Assembly: GCA_035630615.1 (NCBI GenBank)
Contig: DASQKI010000071.1
Coordinates: 9,402-73,401 of the forward strand
DNA from: DATFRX01 sp035630615
Lineage (GTDB): Bacteria > Actinomycetota > Actinomycetes > Propionibacteriales > Nocardioidaceae
Direction of reading: 5' to 3'
DNA: 64,000 nt
Positions 18,927 through 27,729 of the stretch are shown here, one piece after another; within the stretch, counting starts at the first letter, position 1; each line of letters starts with the position of its first letter. The position numbers and the translations under genes are program-made. The notes beneath the pieces are model-generated. The model was not told where the DNA came from and did no database searches. It saw only the letters and a program-made list of their open reading frames with translations.

Positions 18927-20138
18927 ATGAGTGGATATAGCCCGCAGTCAGGGCCATGGCGAAACCCGCAGGGCCCGGCGCCCTGGCATGCGCCCCCGCC
19001 GCGTCGTCGGCGCGGATGGATCGTGGTCGCGGTCGTGGCGGTCGTCGCACTCGTCGCAGGCGGCAGCTTCGCGGCGATCCAGCTCGCGGGCGGCGACGAC
19101 GACTCGGCAGGGCCGGCAGAGCCCACACCGACCGACGACCCGGCACCGACTGTCGACCCGACGGACCCGTCACCAAATCAGGTAGCGGCGGGTTCCTGGG
19201 ACGCGGTGCCGTCAGACGCGGAGGTCAACCAGGTCGCCACCTCGCTCGAGGATGCCGGCTATGCCTGCTATGACACGGTCGGACCCGCCATGCTGACCGC
19301 GGACGAGCCCGTCGTGGTCGACGGCCAGCCCGTGCTGGTACGAAGCTGCTATCTCGATCCGGCCAGCGGTCGGGACCAGGAGCAGACCGTCAGCCTCCAG
19401 GCCGCGCCGGACGGCTCGGTGAATGGTGTTCGCGTGACGGTCAATGCATTCCTCGACAAGGACGACCAGCGGACCAGCCGCTGGTTCGCCGACGCATTGC
19501 GCGGCCTCACGGGCAGCGTTCTCCAGGCGCCGGAGGCCCGCGCCCTCGTCGCCGGGCAGACGCCCGACATCGCCTGGGGGACCGCCGCCCTGGACATCAA
19601 CCCCGCCGGCACCAGCTACCAACTCGACCTGGTCGCCGAAGGATCGGACATCACGACAGTGCCGGCCGCGAGCACGCAGCTCTCGATCCAGGAGGTTCGA
19701 ACGCACTACTCCGGCGAGGGGTTCAACTGCCGCGACGGGCATCGGTCGGTCGTGTGTGAGCGATCCGGTCGTGGCTACTCACTCCTCGCCATCGCGGTCG
19801 ATCCCTGCTACGGACCGGGGGCGCCCGCGGACTGCCCGGACGGGCACACGGTCCGCAGTCTCACGCTCAACGCGGAGTTCGACTCCGGGATGCCCGAGCG
19901 GGCGTACACGCCCATCTTCGACCACTTGGTGACCGAGGGGCTCCCCTTCGCCTACGGGGACGCATGGTCCTCGGAGGTCGATACGGCGTTCGCCGCGCTG
20001 GACGTCCAAAAGCCGCATCGGGTCGACATCGAGGGCCTCCACGTGGAGTTCCTGCCGGGTGCGACGGTGTCGTTCGCACCCGACTTCGAGCAGTCCTACC
20101 AAGTTGAGGTTGAAGGCATCTGCGCGTCCGACTGCTGA
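18927..20138 (+). CDS. Membrane-anchored extracytoplasmic protein, function unknown
   Basis: About 403 aa. A Pro-rich cytosolic stretch (residues 1-35) leads to a single membrane helix (about 38-60, GWIVVAVVAVVALVAGGSFA). An Asp/Pro/Thr linker follows, then a 300-residue outer domain with several Cys that could form disulfides (GYACYDT, RSCYLD, NCRDG, VCERS, DPCYG, DCPDG and a C-terminal ICASDC). I recognise no domain family. I chose the ATG at 18927 because TGGAG lies 6 nt upstream and the longer frame adds only 14 unconvincing residues. It shares its promoter repeat element with the two genes that follow, so a joint role is likely. Confidence 0.7.
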   Translation: MSGYSPQSGPWRNPQGPAPWHAPPPRRRRGWIVVAVVAVVALVAGGSFAAIQLAGGDDDSAGPAEPTPTDDPAPTVDPTDPSPNQVAAGSWDAVPSDAEVNQVATSLEDAGYACYDTVGPAMLTADEPVVVDGQPVLVRSCYLDPASGRDQEQTVSLQAAPDGSVNGVRVTVNAFLDKDDQRTSRWFADALRGLTGSVLQAPEARALVAGQTPDIAWGTAALDINPAGTSYQLDLVAEGSDITTVPAASTQLSIQEVRTHYSGEGFNCRDGHRSVVCERSGRGYSLLAIAVDPCYGPGAPADCPDGHTVRSLTLNAEFDSGMPERAYTPIFDHLVTEGLPFAYGDAWSSEVDTAFAALDVQKPHRVDIEGLHVEFLPGATVSFAPDFEQSYQVEVEGICASDC

Positions 20139-20180
20139 CCACGGCCAGGTGAACGGTGGCACTCAGTGACTCGCGAGGGA

Positions 20181-20209
20181 TGAATCCGATGTGAAACCGA
20201 AATGAAGCT
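20181..20209 (+). promoter_or_regulatory. 11-bp phased repeat operator, copy 2
   Basis: TGAATCC at 20181, TGAAACC at 20192 and TGAAGCT at 20203, exactly 11 bp apart. The last repeat lies 62 nt before the start at 20265. It is the same design as copies 1 and 3, although the gene it precedes is now frameshifted. Confidence 0.7.
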
Positions 20210-20264
20210 GCGTACGGGTTAAGTCAGCATCACCAGCCAGTCGATGGTGACAAAGGAGCCGGAC

Positions 20265-20833
20265 ATGTCGGTCAACAAGAACAGCGAGATCGAGGGCGGG
20301 CTGTTCGCGCACTACGACGCCGCTCTGGAGGCCAGCCAGCCAGCGCTCAAGCTCGTCGCGGGCACGCCGGCCAAGCAGATGGACGCCCCGATGCGTTCGC
20401 GAGACTGCGGACCTAGCCAGGCGATCGCGGCCGCGGCCGTCGCCGCCGGCACGGTTCGACTGCTCGGTGACGCAGTCGAGACCTACAACCGCCGCGTCGA
20501 CCAGCTCAACGCGACGTGGCGGTCGGCCAAGATCGGCAACTTCGGGGTAGCGCCCATGGACGGTGCCACCGACTCTCGGACTGGGAGGTCCGGCGGTCGG
20601 CTCGTGAGCACGCGGACCAGCTGCTGGACGCCAAGCTCGAGCTGCTCAGCCGGCTGGAGCGGCAGCACGGCGGATTCCGGCGCGAGCTCGACACCGCGAT
20701 CACAGCGGCGACGCAGCGTCTCAGCGAGGGTCCGACAGCAAAGGTGATCGAGGGCCTGGTCGCCGCGGGCGGCCTTCCCGCCGCCCTCTTGCCCGTACTG
20801 CCGACCGACGACGAGCCACTCCGCGCGAGCTAA
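20265..20833 (+). pseudogene. Frameshifted, shortened member of the large secreted-protein family
   Basis: The first part, from MSVNKNSEIEG to about FGVAPMDGATD, matches the N-terminal region of the gene at 21004 (for example VAAGTVRLLGDAVETYN against VAAGSVRIFGHAVQTYN). Homology then continues in another frame (SDWEVRRSAREHADQLLDAK, then GPTAKVIEGLVAAGGLPAAL) until a stop at 20833. One base has therefore been gained or lost near 20575. Even with the frame restored the product would be about 190 aa, only the N-terminal module. The 16 nt around the ribosome-binding site and ATG (AAGGAGCCGGACATGT) are identical to those of the gene at 21004, which indicates local duplication. Confidence 0.75.
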
Positions 20834-20848
20834 CGGTCGAGCCAGCAT

Positions 20849-20887
20849 CTCGACGCCGGCACAGCGATTCGCTGCGCCGGCGTCGAG
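20849..20887 (+). terminator. Strong hairpin, probable terminator without U-tract
   Basis: Perfect 12-bp arms CTCGACGCCGGC (20849-20860) and GCCGGCGTCGAG (20876-20887), with a smaller inner stem (AGCG/CGCT). It lies 16 nt after the stop of the broken gene and before the promoter of the next. No T-run follows, so intrinsic termination is likely but not certain. Confidence 0.6.
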
Positions 20888-20921
20888 TCGCGTTGTGGCT
20901 CCACAAGCCGGTTTCACTCCA

Positions 20922-20950
20922 TGAAGGCGCCATGAAGGTTCGCTGAAGCC
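20922..20950 (+). promoter_or_regulatory. 11-bp phased repeat operator, copy 3
   Basis: TGAAGGC at 20922, TGAAGGT at 20933 and TGAAGCC at 20944, exactly 11 bp apart. The last repeat starts 60 nt before the ATG at 21004. Aligned with copy 1, both show CCGT followed by TCCT about 18-26 nt after the start of the last repeat. Confidence 0.7.
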
Positions 20951-21003
20951 CGGTTCGCGTTCCGTGGTCCTTGACAGCAATCGAGGACCGCAAGGAGCCG
21001 GAC

Positions 21004-23715
21004 ATGTACGTCGACAATGGCGATTTTTTCGACGGCCCGTTCAAGTACTACGAAGCAACGCCAGACTCGATCGAGGCGAGCGCCGTCGAGTTGGACCGGT
21101 CGTACGGCAACGTCGAGGCCTTGTCGTCCGACGTCGACGAGAACCACCGTATGGCGCTGACCGGAGTGTCCGGCACCATCGCCGGTCCATTGGCGCAAGC
21201 GCCCGAACCGCAGCGCCAGAACGCCCGCGACGTGATGGAGGCGTCGGTGGTCGCCGCCGGGTCGGTCCGGATCTTCGGCCACGCGGTCCAGACCTACAAC
21301 GAGGGCATCGACGGACTCAACCAGCGTTGGCGCGAGGCCGTCGACAGCGACTTCGGCGTCGCATCGGCGACCTACCCCGCCGACGCCGACCTTGCGAAGG
21401 TCGCCCAGATCGACGGTGCCCGAGCCGATGCGGTCTTCGACGCCAAGGTCGCGCTGCTCAAGGACCTCAACGCCGAGCGCGAAGTTATGCAGCTCAAGCT
21501 CGACGAACATGCAGACGAGGCGGCGGCGCAGCTGCACGCCGGCCCGACCGACGTGGTCATCCAAAAGATGTTCGCCGCCGGCGGCCTCCCGTCGTACGTT
21601 GTCGCCGCGTTCCCGCATCTGAAGCTCGAAGCCTCGACGCTGCCGCCGGACCTGGCGAACCTAAGCGAATTCCAGATTGAGGACTACCTGTTGGCGCATC
21701 CGGAGATCGCCGATGCGGTCGTCAACCCCCTCCTCGCCAAGGACGGCCTGACCGACCAGGAGCAGTTGATCGTCGAGGCGCAGGCCCGGCTCGACGCGGA
21801 CGTGCTGAGGGCTGCCATGACCGGGCCGGACGCACTCGAAAGGATCCAGGCCGCGACGGCTCGGCTGAAGTTGATCAACGCCCACGTCGCGAAGACTGGT
21901 GTGCTCAACGACGCCGCACACTCCTACACCGTCGCGTACGTGAACGAGGTCGGTGCGGACAACCTGGCCAAGCTTCCGAGCGTGGTCCAAGCGAACGCGA
22001 CCAGTGTGCATCAGGACCTCGACGCCCTGACGAAGACCTACCTCTCGCCGATCAGCGACGCGATCCTCAATCTCTCGAACGAGCAACTCCAGGACGAGAC
22101 CTCTGGCGAGAACGGCCCGGGTTATGCGACCACATACAAGTACGACTTCAACGGCGACGGCGTCATCGACCAGTACGACCTGCCGAAGGCGGTCCGCGAG
22201 CTGGATGCGGCGGCGAACGACCTGGGGTCGGCGGCGCACTACGACGCCCTCACGGGCTATGCCGACCTGATCTCGTCGTCAACGGTGGAAGGCGGCCTGA
22301 ACTACAGCAAGCACCTCACCATCTCGGTGATGCAGGCGCTGCACGAGGCGCATTACTACGGAGGGGCTGTCGAGGGCGACCCGGACGGGCTCAACAGCGA
22401 TGAGCTCCTGGCCCTCGACCAGCATCTCACCGACGTATTCGACGTCACTTCGCGCAACCACGAGGCGATGCACGACCTCATCACCGGCGAGAACATGGGC
22501 GGATTCGACGGTCTAGAGGTTACCGGCGGTACCGACGATCCGAATGACTTCGAGGAGTACGACCCGCGGGACTTCCTCCATCAGGTCTATACAACCGAGT
22601 GGGCCGACAATGGTGCTAACGCTGCCCAGATGATCGACTGGATGGGCGAGGAGCACGCCAGCAACGGAGAGGACAAAGCTCTGGCCGACGACGCCTTCAG
22701 GTCCTGGTTCGACACCATGACAGGTACCGGCGACGGTGCCCCGTCCGGTCACGAGGACGGGCTGTTCCACTATCTGATGGAACAAGCAGACCTCAGCGAG
22801 GGCGCGGGCGAGACATCCTTCGGGCAGATGAACCCGGAGCTGGCGAATTCACTTTCTCAAACCACGGTGAACTACCTCGACTGGCTGTCTGGGGCGTCCG
22901 AAGATCCAAACCCGGACGAGACAGGTGCCGATCGGGCCTCCGACGGAGTCATGGACAACGCTGAGAAGGTGCGTCTGATGATGCTCGGCGCCACCACCGA
23001 CGACTCCGCGCAGATCCTCGGGGTTGGCATCGCGGGCTTCCAGCAGGGCAATGGTCTGAGTGTGGGGACCGACGGCGCCTCGGACGTGGGTGCGGAGAAC
23101 GCCAGGCTGCAGGCCTACTACGACGCGGGGTTGAACAACGAGGCGATGACCCGCACCGATAACGCGCAGGATGCGGCCAACGAGGCTGCTGCACGCAAGC
23201 AGGCCGTCATTGACGTCTTCAGGGGTGCTGCAGGCGGCGTTCCGGTTGGAGACAACCCGCTCATGGACGTCGCGAAGGGCGCATTCTTGGCCGGGGTCGG
23301 CGCCGAGACGAAGGTAGTGCCCGAAGACGTGCTGCTGCTACCGCCTCACGCGGAGACGACCAACCACGACCCGGCCGAGTTCAAGTACGGGTCGACGTAC
23401 GACCTGCTACAGACTCAAGTCGCCAACGGAAAGGTCGACCCCGCCGACCTGCCGCCCGAGCTCGTCGACGGCAACGGCAATCTGCGGGCGATCGAGGACA
23501 TTGAGGTCGAGCAGCCCGGAGTCGGCGGAGATGACGCGCCGTCGATGGACACCGTCCGTAACCAGATCGAGAAAGTTCTCCTAGCCAGAGGAGTCGACGC
23601 AAGGGCGTACACCACCGACCTGTGGGACACCTTCGATTCCCTCCGGGACCAGTACGCGCTGCACGAGGACGAGATCGCCGACTTCAACGAGCATGGCGAG
23701 CTGCCGCGTAGGTGA
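21004..23715 (+). CDS. Large T7SS-associated secreted-type protein A (DUF6571-like family?)
   Basis: 903 aa, no signal peptide and no membrane helix. The N-terminal 240 residues are the module shared with the genes at 20265, 35505 and 38468, with hallmarks YNEGIDGLNQRWREA, SDFGVASATYPADA and GPTDVVIQKMFAAGGLPSY. The middle shares YLSPISDAILNLSN with the 35505 protein. Residues about 380-395 hold an EF-hand or dockerin-like calcium loop (DFNGDGVIDQYDL) that the relatives lack. The C-terminal third is acidic and matches no toxin domain I know. The ATG has AAGGAG 6 nt upstream. Its link to type VII secretion is inferred from its relatives beside the esx-eccC genes. Function unknown. Confidence 0.75.
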   Translation: MYVDNGDFFDGPFKYYEATPDSIEASAVELDRSYGNVEALSSDVDENHRMALTGVSGTIAGPLAQAPEPQRQNARDVMEASVVAAGSVRIFGHAVQTYNEGIDGLNQRWREAVDSDFGVASATYPADADLAKVAQIDGARADAVFDAKVALLKDLNAEREVMQLKLDEHADEAAAQLHAGPTDVVIQKMFAAGGLPSYVVAAFPHLKLEASTLPPDLANLSEFQIEDYLLAHPEIADAVVNPLLAKDGLTDQEQLIVEAQARLDADVLRAAMTGPDALERIQAATARLKLINAHVAKTGVLNDAAHSYTVAYVNEVGADNLAKLPSVVQANATSVHQDLDALTKTYLSPISDAILNLSNEQLQDETSGENGPGYATTYKYDFNGDGVIDQYDLPKAVRELDAAANDLGSAAHYDALTGYADLISSSTVEGGLNYSKHLTISVMQALHEAHYYGGAVEGDPDGLNSDELLALDQHLTDVFDVTSRNHEAMHDLITGENMGGFDGLEVTGGTDDPNDFEEYDPRDFLHQVYTTEWADNGANAAQMIDWMGEEHASNGEDKALADDAFRSWFDTMTGTGDGAPSGHEDGLFHYLMEQADLSEGAGETSFGQMNPELANSLSQTTVNYLDWLSGASEDPNPDETGADRASDGVMDNAEKVRLMMLGATTDDSAQILGVGIAGFQQGNGLSVGTDGASDVGAENARLQAYYDAGLNNEAMTRTDNAQDAANEAAARKQAVIDVFRGAAGGVPVGDNPLMDVAKGAFLAGVGAETKVVPEDVLLLPPHAETTNHDPAEFKYGSTYDLLQTQVANGKVDPADLPPELVDGNGNLRAIEDIEVEQPGVGGDDAPSMDTVRNQIEKVLLARGVDARAYTTDLWDTFDSLRDQYALHEDEIADFNEHGELPRR

Positions 23716-23783
23716 CGGGGCGACCATGTCGCTGACGGCAGGATGATCTCGACAGTCGGCGTGCAAGCCGGGCCGGTGCTCCC

Positions 23784-26603
23784 GTGGCAGACTCGCCTGC
23801 CATGGGAGATGCCGGTGCCGAGCAGCGGGTCGAGGTTGGTGTGCTCGGCCCGTTCTGGGCAGCTGGCGGCGGTCGAGCGGTGGAGCTGTCGTCGGGTCGG
23901 CTGCGGGTGTTGCTCGCGACCTTGGCGATGTCGGCGGGCCGGCCGGTGCCGGTCGAGCGGTTGGTCGACGCCATCTGGTCCGGGGAGCTTCCAGCCGATG
24001 CGCGACGAACGATCACCACCTACGTCGCCCGCCTGCGCAACGCGTTCGGTCCGGCCTCGATCGGGCACGATCCCGCCGGCTACGTCCTTCGCGCGGTTCC
24101 CGATGACGTCGACGCGTTGCGGTTCGTCCGGTTGGTCGACCGGGCGGGCCGCGAGCCGATGGTCGAGCGGGAGTTGCTGGTTGAGGCGCTGGGCCTGTGG
24201 CGCGGTGCGGCGTTTCAGGGGCTCGACTCGGCCATGCTCGAGGACACGGAGGCCCGCCGCCTGAACGAGCGGCGGTTGAGCGCGCTCGAACGCCGGATCG
24301 ACCTCGACCTTGCCTCGGGAAAAGCGGCCGAGCTGATCGCCGAACTCGATCATCTGACCGCGGAGTATCCGCTGCGGGAGCCCCTGTGGTCGCGCTATCT
24401 GCTCGCTCTTGGGCAAGCGGGCCGGCAAGCCGAAGCCCTGGAACAGTACGAACGCATCCGGGAGCGGATCGCCGACGAACTCGGCGTCGACCCCAGCCCC
24501 GAACTCCAACGTATCCACGCTCAGCTGCTCGAAGGTACGTCGCCAGCCACGCAAGCCGGCGACGAGGCTGGCCCGGCCGTCCCCCGGCAGCTCCCAGCCG
24601 ATATCACCGGGTTCGCCGGCCGATCCGCGGCGTTGCAGGCGCTCGACTCGTTGGGGGATCCGAGCGGAAACAGCGGCGGGCCGACGGTCGTCGTCATCCA
24701 CGGAGCAGGGGGAGCGGGAAAGACGACCCTGGCCGTTCACTGGGCGCACCGGGCAACCGGCCTGTTCCCCGACGGCCAGCTCTACCTCAACCTGCGCGGA
24801 TTCGGTCCGGGCGCCCCAATTTCGCCGGCCGCCGCATTGGGGTCGCTGCTGCGCTCGCTCAGCGTATCCGGCGACGAGCTACCGAACGAGTTGGAGGCAC
24901 GAACCAATCTGCTGCGCAGCAAGCTCGCGAACCGTCGCGCGCTGATCGTCCTCGACAATGTGTACGACGCCGAGCAGGTCCGCCCCCTCCTCGTCGGAAC
25001 CGGCAACTCGATGACAATCGTCACCAGCCGCAGCCAGCTGCGCGGACTGGTCGCGCGCGAGGGCGCGCATCGGATCGGCGTCGAACAGCTCGATCCGCCG
25101 GACTCCGTGGCGCTGCTGAAGGCGGCGCTGATGCGATCAGGCGAGGATCCGGACCTGCGCGGTCTCGCCGAGCTGGCCGATCTGTGCGGACATCTGCCGC
25201 TGGCGTTGTCCATCGCCGCCGAGCGGGTCAGCCGCTATCCGGAGGCCGGACTCTCCGAGCTGGTCGGCGAGCTGCGCGCCGAACAGGAGCGCCTCGACGC
25301 ACTCGAGATCGGCGACGACGCCGACATCCGCGCCGTGTTCGCTTGGTCCTATCGGGACCTCTCGCCCGAACCGGCGGCCTTGTTCCGGCAGCTCGGCGAA
25401 TTTCCCGGTACAGACATCAGCCTGCAGGCCGCCACCGCGCTGTCTGGACGACCGACGCGTCAGACCCGACGACTGCTCGACCACCTCGTGGGAGTCAGCC
25501 TGGTCCGGCAGCGACAGCGCGATCGCTACGAGCTGCACGACCTGCTTCGCGTCTACGCCGCGGATCTAGGCCGATCGGAGGACACAGAAGCGGATCGGGG
25601 CGCAGCTCTCGACCGGATGTTCGCGTGGTACCTGCATTCGGCGCTCGACGCGCGGATGACGATTCGTCCGGGAGCACGGCCCATCGATGTCGACGTGGAA
25701 CCGAGCGACGTCCGACCCTTGACCTTCGATCGGTTCGAGGACGCGATGGCCTGGCTCGACGCCGAGCGGGAGACCCTGCCGGCAGTCACGGAAGCCGCGT
25801 CGCGACTTGACCGGCCTCGCACGGCATACCTCCTCGTCAGCGCTACTTGGCACTACTTCCAGTGGATTCGGGCTTTCGACGACTTGTTCCGCCTCGGGTC
25901 GCTCGGGATGGCCGCCGCCCGGGCTGGGGACGACGTTCATGCCGAGGCGCACTGCGCCAACCTGCTCGCCATCGTCCACGGCGAACTCATGAACCTGGAG
26001 AAGGCTCGCGAGCTGTTCGAGCAGGCGGTCGACCTCTTCCAACAGGTCGGCGACGGCGCTATCCACGCCACCACGCTGGACAACCTCGGCGTATTAATGT
26101 CACGTCTGGGCCGGCCCGAGGACGCCGTCGACAACTTCGAGCGCTCGATCGCCATGGCCAGCCGCGTCGGCCGACCCGAGGGCGCGAACAGGACGCAGAA
26201 CAACCTCGCGGCCGCCTACATCCAGCTCAGCCGGTTCGAGGACGCGGCGCGACTGGCGACCGCTACCGCCGATGTGTATCGCCGGCGCGGCGACCGGGAC
26301 AACGAAGCAACGGTCCTGGACACCCTCGGCCAGGCGCTCGCGGGCGAGGGAAGACACGCGGAGGCGATCGAGCATCATCGTCGCTCGGTCCAGCTCTTCG
26401 AGGAGGTCGAGGACTCCTGGTTCAAGGGAGTTGCTCTGACCAATCTCGGCCGCTCGCTGCGCGCCGCCGGTCGCCGCGACGAGGCCCGCGTTGTGTGGCA
26501 GGACGCTCTCGACCTCTTCGAGACGCTGGGCAAACCCGACGGCGATGGCTTTGGCCGTGATCAGCTCGTCGTACTGCTCGCGAGCGTCGATCCACAGCAC
26601 TGA
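23784..26603 (+). CDS. AfsR-type regulator (winged helix-BTAD-NB-ARC-TPR)
   Basis: 939 aa. Domains in order: winged-helix DNA-binding region (about 15-100), bacterial transcriptional activator domain (about 105-255, ending DELGVDPSPELQRIHAQLL), NB-ARC ATPase with Walker A GAGGAGKTT at 307-315 and RALIVLDN as Walker B, and C-terminal TPR-like helices from about residue 690 (TLDNLGVLMSRLGRPEDAV). This is the AfsR/SARP class that activates promoters with direct repeats. The start is GTG; an ATG at 23802 is possible. It sits 68 nt after protein A and is the best candidate to bind the 11-bp phased repeats upstream. A decayed second copy follows it. Confidence 0.9.
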   Translation: MADSPAMGDAGAEQRVEVGVLGPFWAAGGGRAVELSSGRLRVLLATLAMSAGRPVPVERLVDAIWSGELPADARRTITTYVARLRNAFGPASIGHDPAGYVLRAVPDDVDALRFVRLVDRAGREPMVERELLVEALGLWRGAAFQGLDSAMLEDTEARRLNERRLSALERRIDLDLASGKAAELIAELDHLTAEYPLREPLWSRYLLALGQAGRQAEALEQYERIRERIADELGVDPSPELQRIHAQLLEGTSPATQAGDEAGPAVPRQLPADITGFAGRSAALQALDSLGDPSGNSGGPTVVVIHGAGGAGKTTLAVHWAHRATGLFPDGQLYLNLRGFGPGAPISPAAALGSLLRSLSVSGDELPNELEARTNLLRSKLANRRALIVLDNVYDAEQVRPLLVGTGNSMTIVTSRSQLRGLVAREGAHRIGVEQLDPPDSVALLKAALMRSGEDPDLRGLAELADLCGHLPLALSIAAERVSRYPEAGLSELVGELRAEQERLDALEIGDDADIRAVFAWSYRDLSPEPAALFRQLGEFPGTDISLQAATALSGRPTRQTRRLLDHLVGVSLVRQRQRDRYELHDLLRVYAADLGRSEDTEADRGAALDRMFAWYLHSALDARMTIRPGARPIDVDVEPSDVRPLTFDRFEDAMAWLDAERETLPAVTEAASRLDRPRTAYLLVSATWHYFQWIRAFDDLFRLGSLGMAAARAGDDVHAEAHCANLLAIVHGELMNLEKARELFEQAVDLFQQVGDGAIHATTLDNLGVLMSRLGRPEDAVDNFERSIAMASRVGRPEGANRTQNNLAAAYIQLSRFEDAARLATATADVYRRRGDRDNEATVLDTLGQALAGEGRHAEAIEHHRRSVQLFEEVEDSWFKGVALTNLGRSLRAAGRRDEARVVWQDALDLFETLGKPDGDGFGRDQLVVLLASVDPQH

Positions 26604-26620
26604 GGTGGCCGCGACGATCC

Positions 26621-27247
26621 ATGGAAGCGGCAGGGTGTGCCATGCCAGACTGCGGGGCCATGGGTGGCAGGTTGGGGAAGGGGCGGGTACAGGTCTGCGT
26701 CTTGGGGCAAGTCCGAGTGTCGGTGGACGGCACCCGGGTGGACCTACCGCAGGGACGGCTGCCAGTGCTCCTCGCGACCCTGGCGGTCTCGGCTGGCCGA
26801 CCGGTGTCGTTCGATGTGCTGGCTGAGGCGGCATGGGGGGAGCAGCAACCGGAAGGCGGGGCGGCAGACGATCCCGACCTACATCGCCCGGCTCCGGCGC
26901 CTGATCGGCTCGGATGCGATCACGACCGGCCGGCTACGTTCTTCGGGTCTTGCCGGACGACATCGACGCGCTTCGCTTCGTCCGGCTCCTCGATCGGGCG
27001 GCCGAGGCGGCCGAGGATGAGGCCGCCTTGCTGAGCGAGGCACTCGAGATGTGGGGCGGACCTCCGTTCGACGGGCTCGAGTCCGACTGGCTGGTGGCCC
27101 AACCGCCCGGCTCGAGGAGCGTCGGCTGAGCGCGATCGAACGACTTGCCGATCTCGAGATTGACGCTGGACGGGCCGTTGACGTGGTCGCTGAGCTGCTA
27201 GAGCTCGTCGAGCGACACCGGCTGCGCGAGTCGCTGTGGGCGAGGCT
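26621..27247 (+). pseudogene. Decayed second AfsR-type regulator, truncated by an IS remnant
   Basis: Pieces of the winged-helix and BTAD domains appear in successive frames: VCVLGQVRVSVDGTRVDLPQ and LLATLAVSAGRPVSFD, then RQTIPTYIARLRRLIGSDAI, then GYVLRVLPDDIDALRFVRLL, then ERRLSAIERLADLEIDAGRA. At least three frameshifts are needed to join them. Each piece matches the intact neighbour at 23784 (for example RAVPDDVDALRFVRLVDRA). Homology stops at about 27247 within the BTAD domain, exactly where the transposase fragment begins, so no ATPase or TPR part remains. Confidence 0.85.
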
Positions 27248-27607
27248 CCTGTCGATATGGGACAGGCGGTTGATCCGGCACCGGACCAAGACCGCGTGCA
27301 CGGTCGAGGACGGCAGTCCCAGCCGGTCGCCGATCTCGACCGGACCCAGCCGGTGCTTCCACCGCAAATGCACGATCTTGCGGACCACCGGGGGCGGAGT
27401 CCGGTTCGGCCGCCGATGCGGCCGCGACGACCGATCCACCATCCCGGCCGGACCCTCCGCCCGGTAGCGGGCGGCCCACTTGGCGGCGGTCTTCCACGAC
27501 ACGTCGTACCGCTCGGCGGCCCGAGCCGGCGGCCAGCCACGGTCAACGATCAGACGCGCCAGCCGCAGCCGAGCGCGCGGGGTCAAAGCAGCATTAGCGT
27601 GGGACAT
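27248..27607 (-). pseudogene. IS481-family transposase, N-terminal fragment
   Basis: Starts MSHANAALTPRARLRLARLI and continues through the helix-turn-helix (YDVSWKTAAKWAARYRAEG), the MVDRSSRPHRRP linker and the second HTH (LGLPSSTVHAVLVRCRINRL). Homology ends after SHIDR, before the DDE catalytic core, and the frame then runs antisense through the decayed AfsR gene. No active transposase can be made. The start has GGAGG about 8 nt upstream. Confidence 0.85.
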
Positions 27608-27728
27608 GAAGGCCTCCTGGCTGTGAAGCGGTTCTCGACAGCTCCACTCCACAACCGGAGGCCTTCACCCACCTACGACATCAAAACGTGTCATCGCAAG
27701 CTCTCGACCAACCTGCCTGGGCATCACA
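27248..27728 (-). mobile_element. IS481-type insertion sequence remnant
   Basis: The fragment contains the first 120 codons of a transposase reading from right to left and its upstream flank. The outer end on the minus strand starts TGTGATGCCC, like the TGT ends of many IS481 elements. The opposite end is missing: the element is cut where the decayed regulator begins. It separates two broken genes, so it marks a rearrangement or deletion junction. Confidence 0.65.
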
Positions 27729-27729
27729 G

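Noticed and set aside
18851..20950. Phosphate-type (PHO) boxes as the explanation of the 11-bp repeats
   Set aside because: Spacing fits, but the heptamer (TGAAGCC) does not clearly match the GTTCACC consensus or its complement, and there are no phosphate genes nearby. Kept as an alternative, not as the call.
21004..23715. Interpretation of protein A as a nuclease or other known toxin
   Set aside because: No catalytic motif or known toxin domain is visible in the C-terminal part, and no small immunity-like gene follows; the next gene is the regulator.
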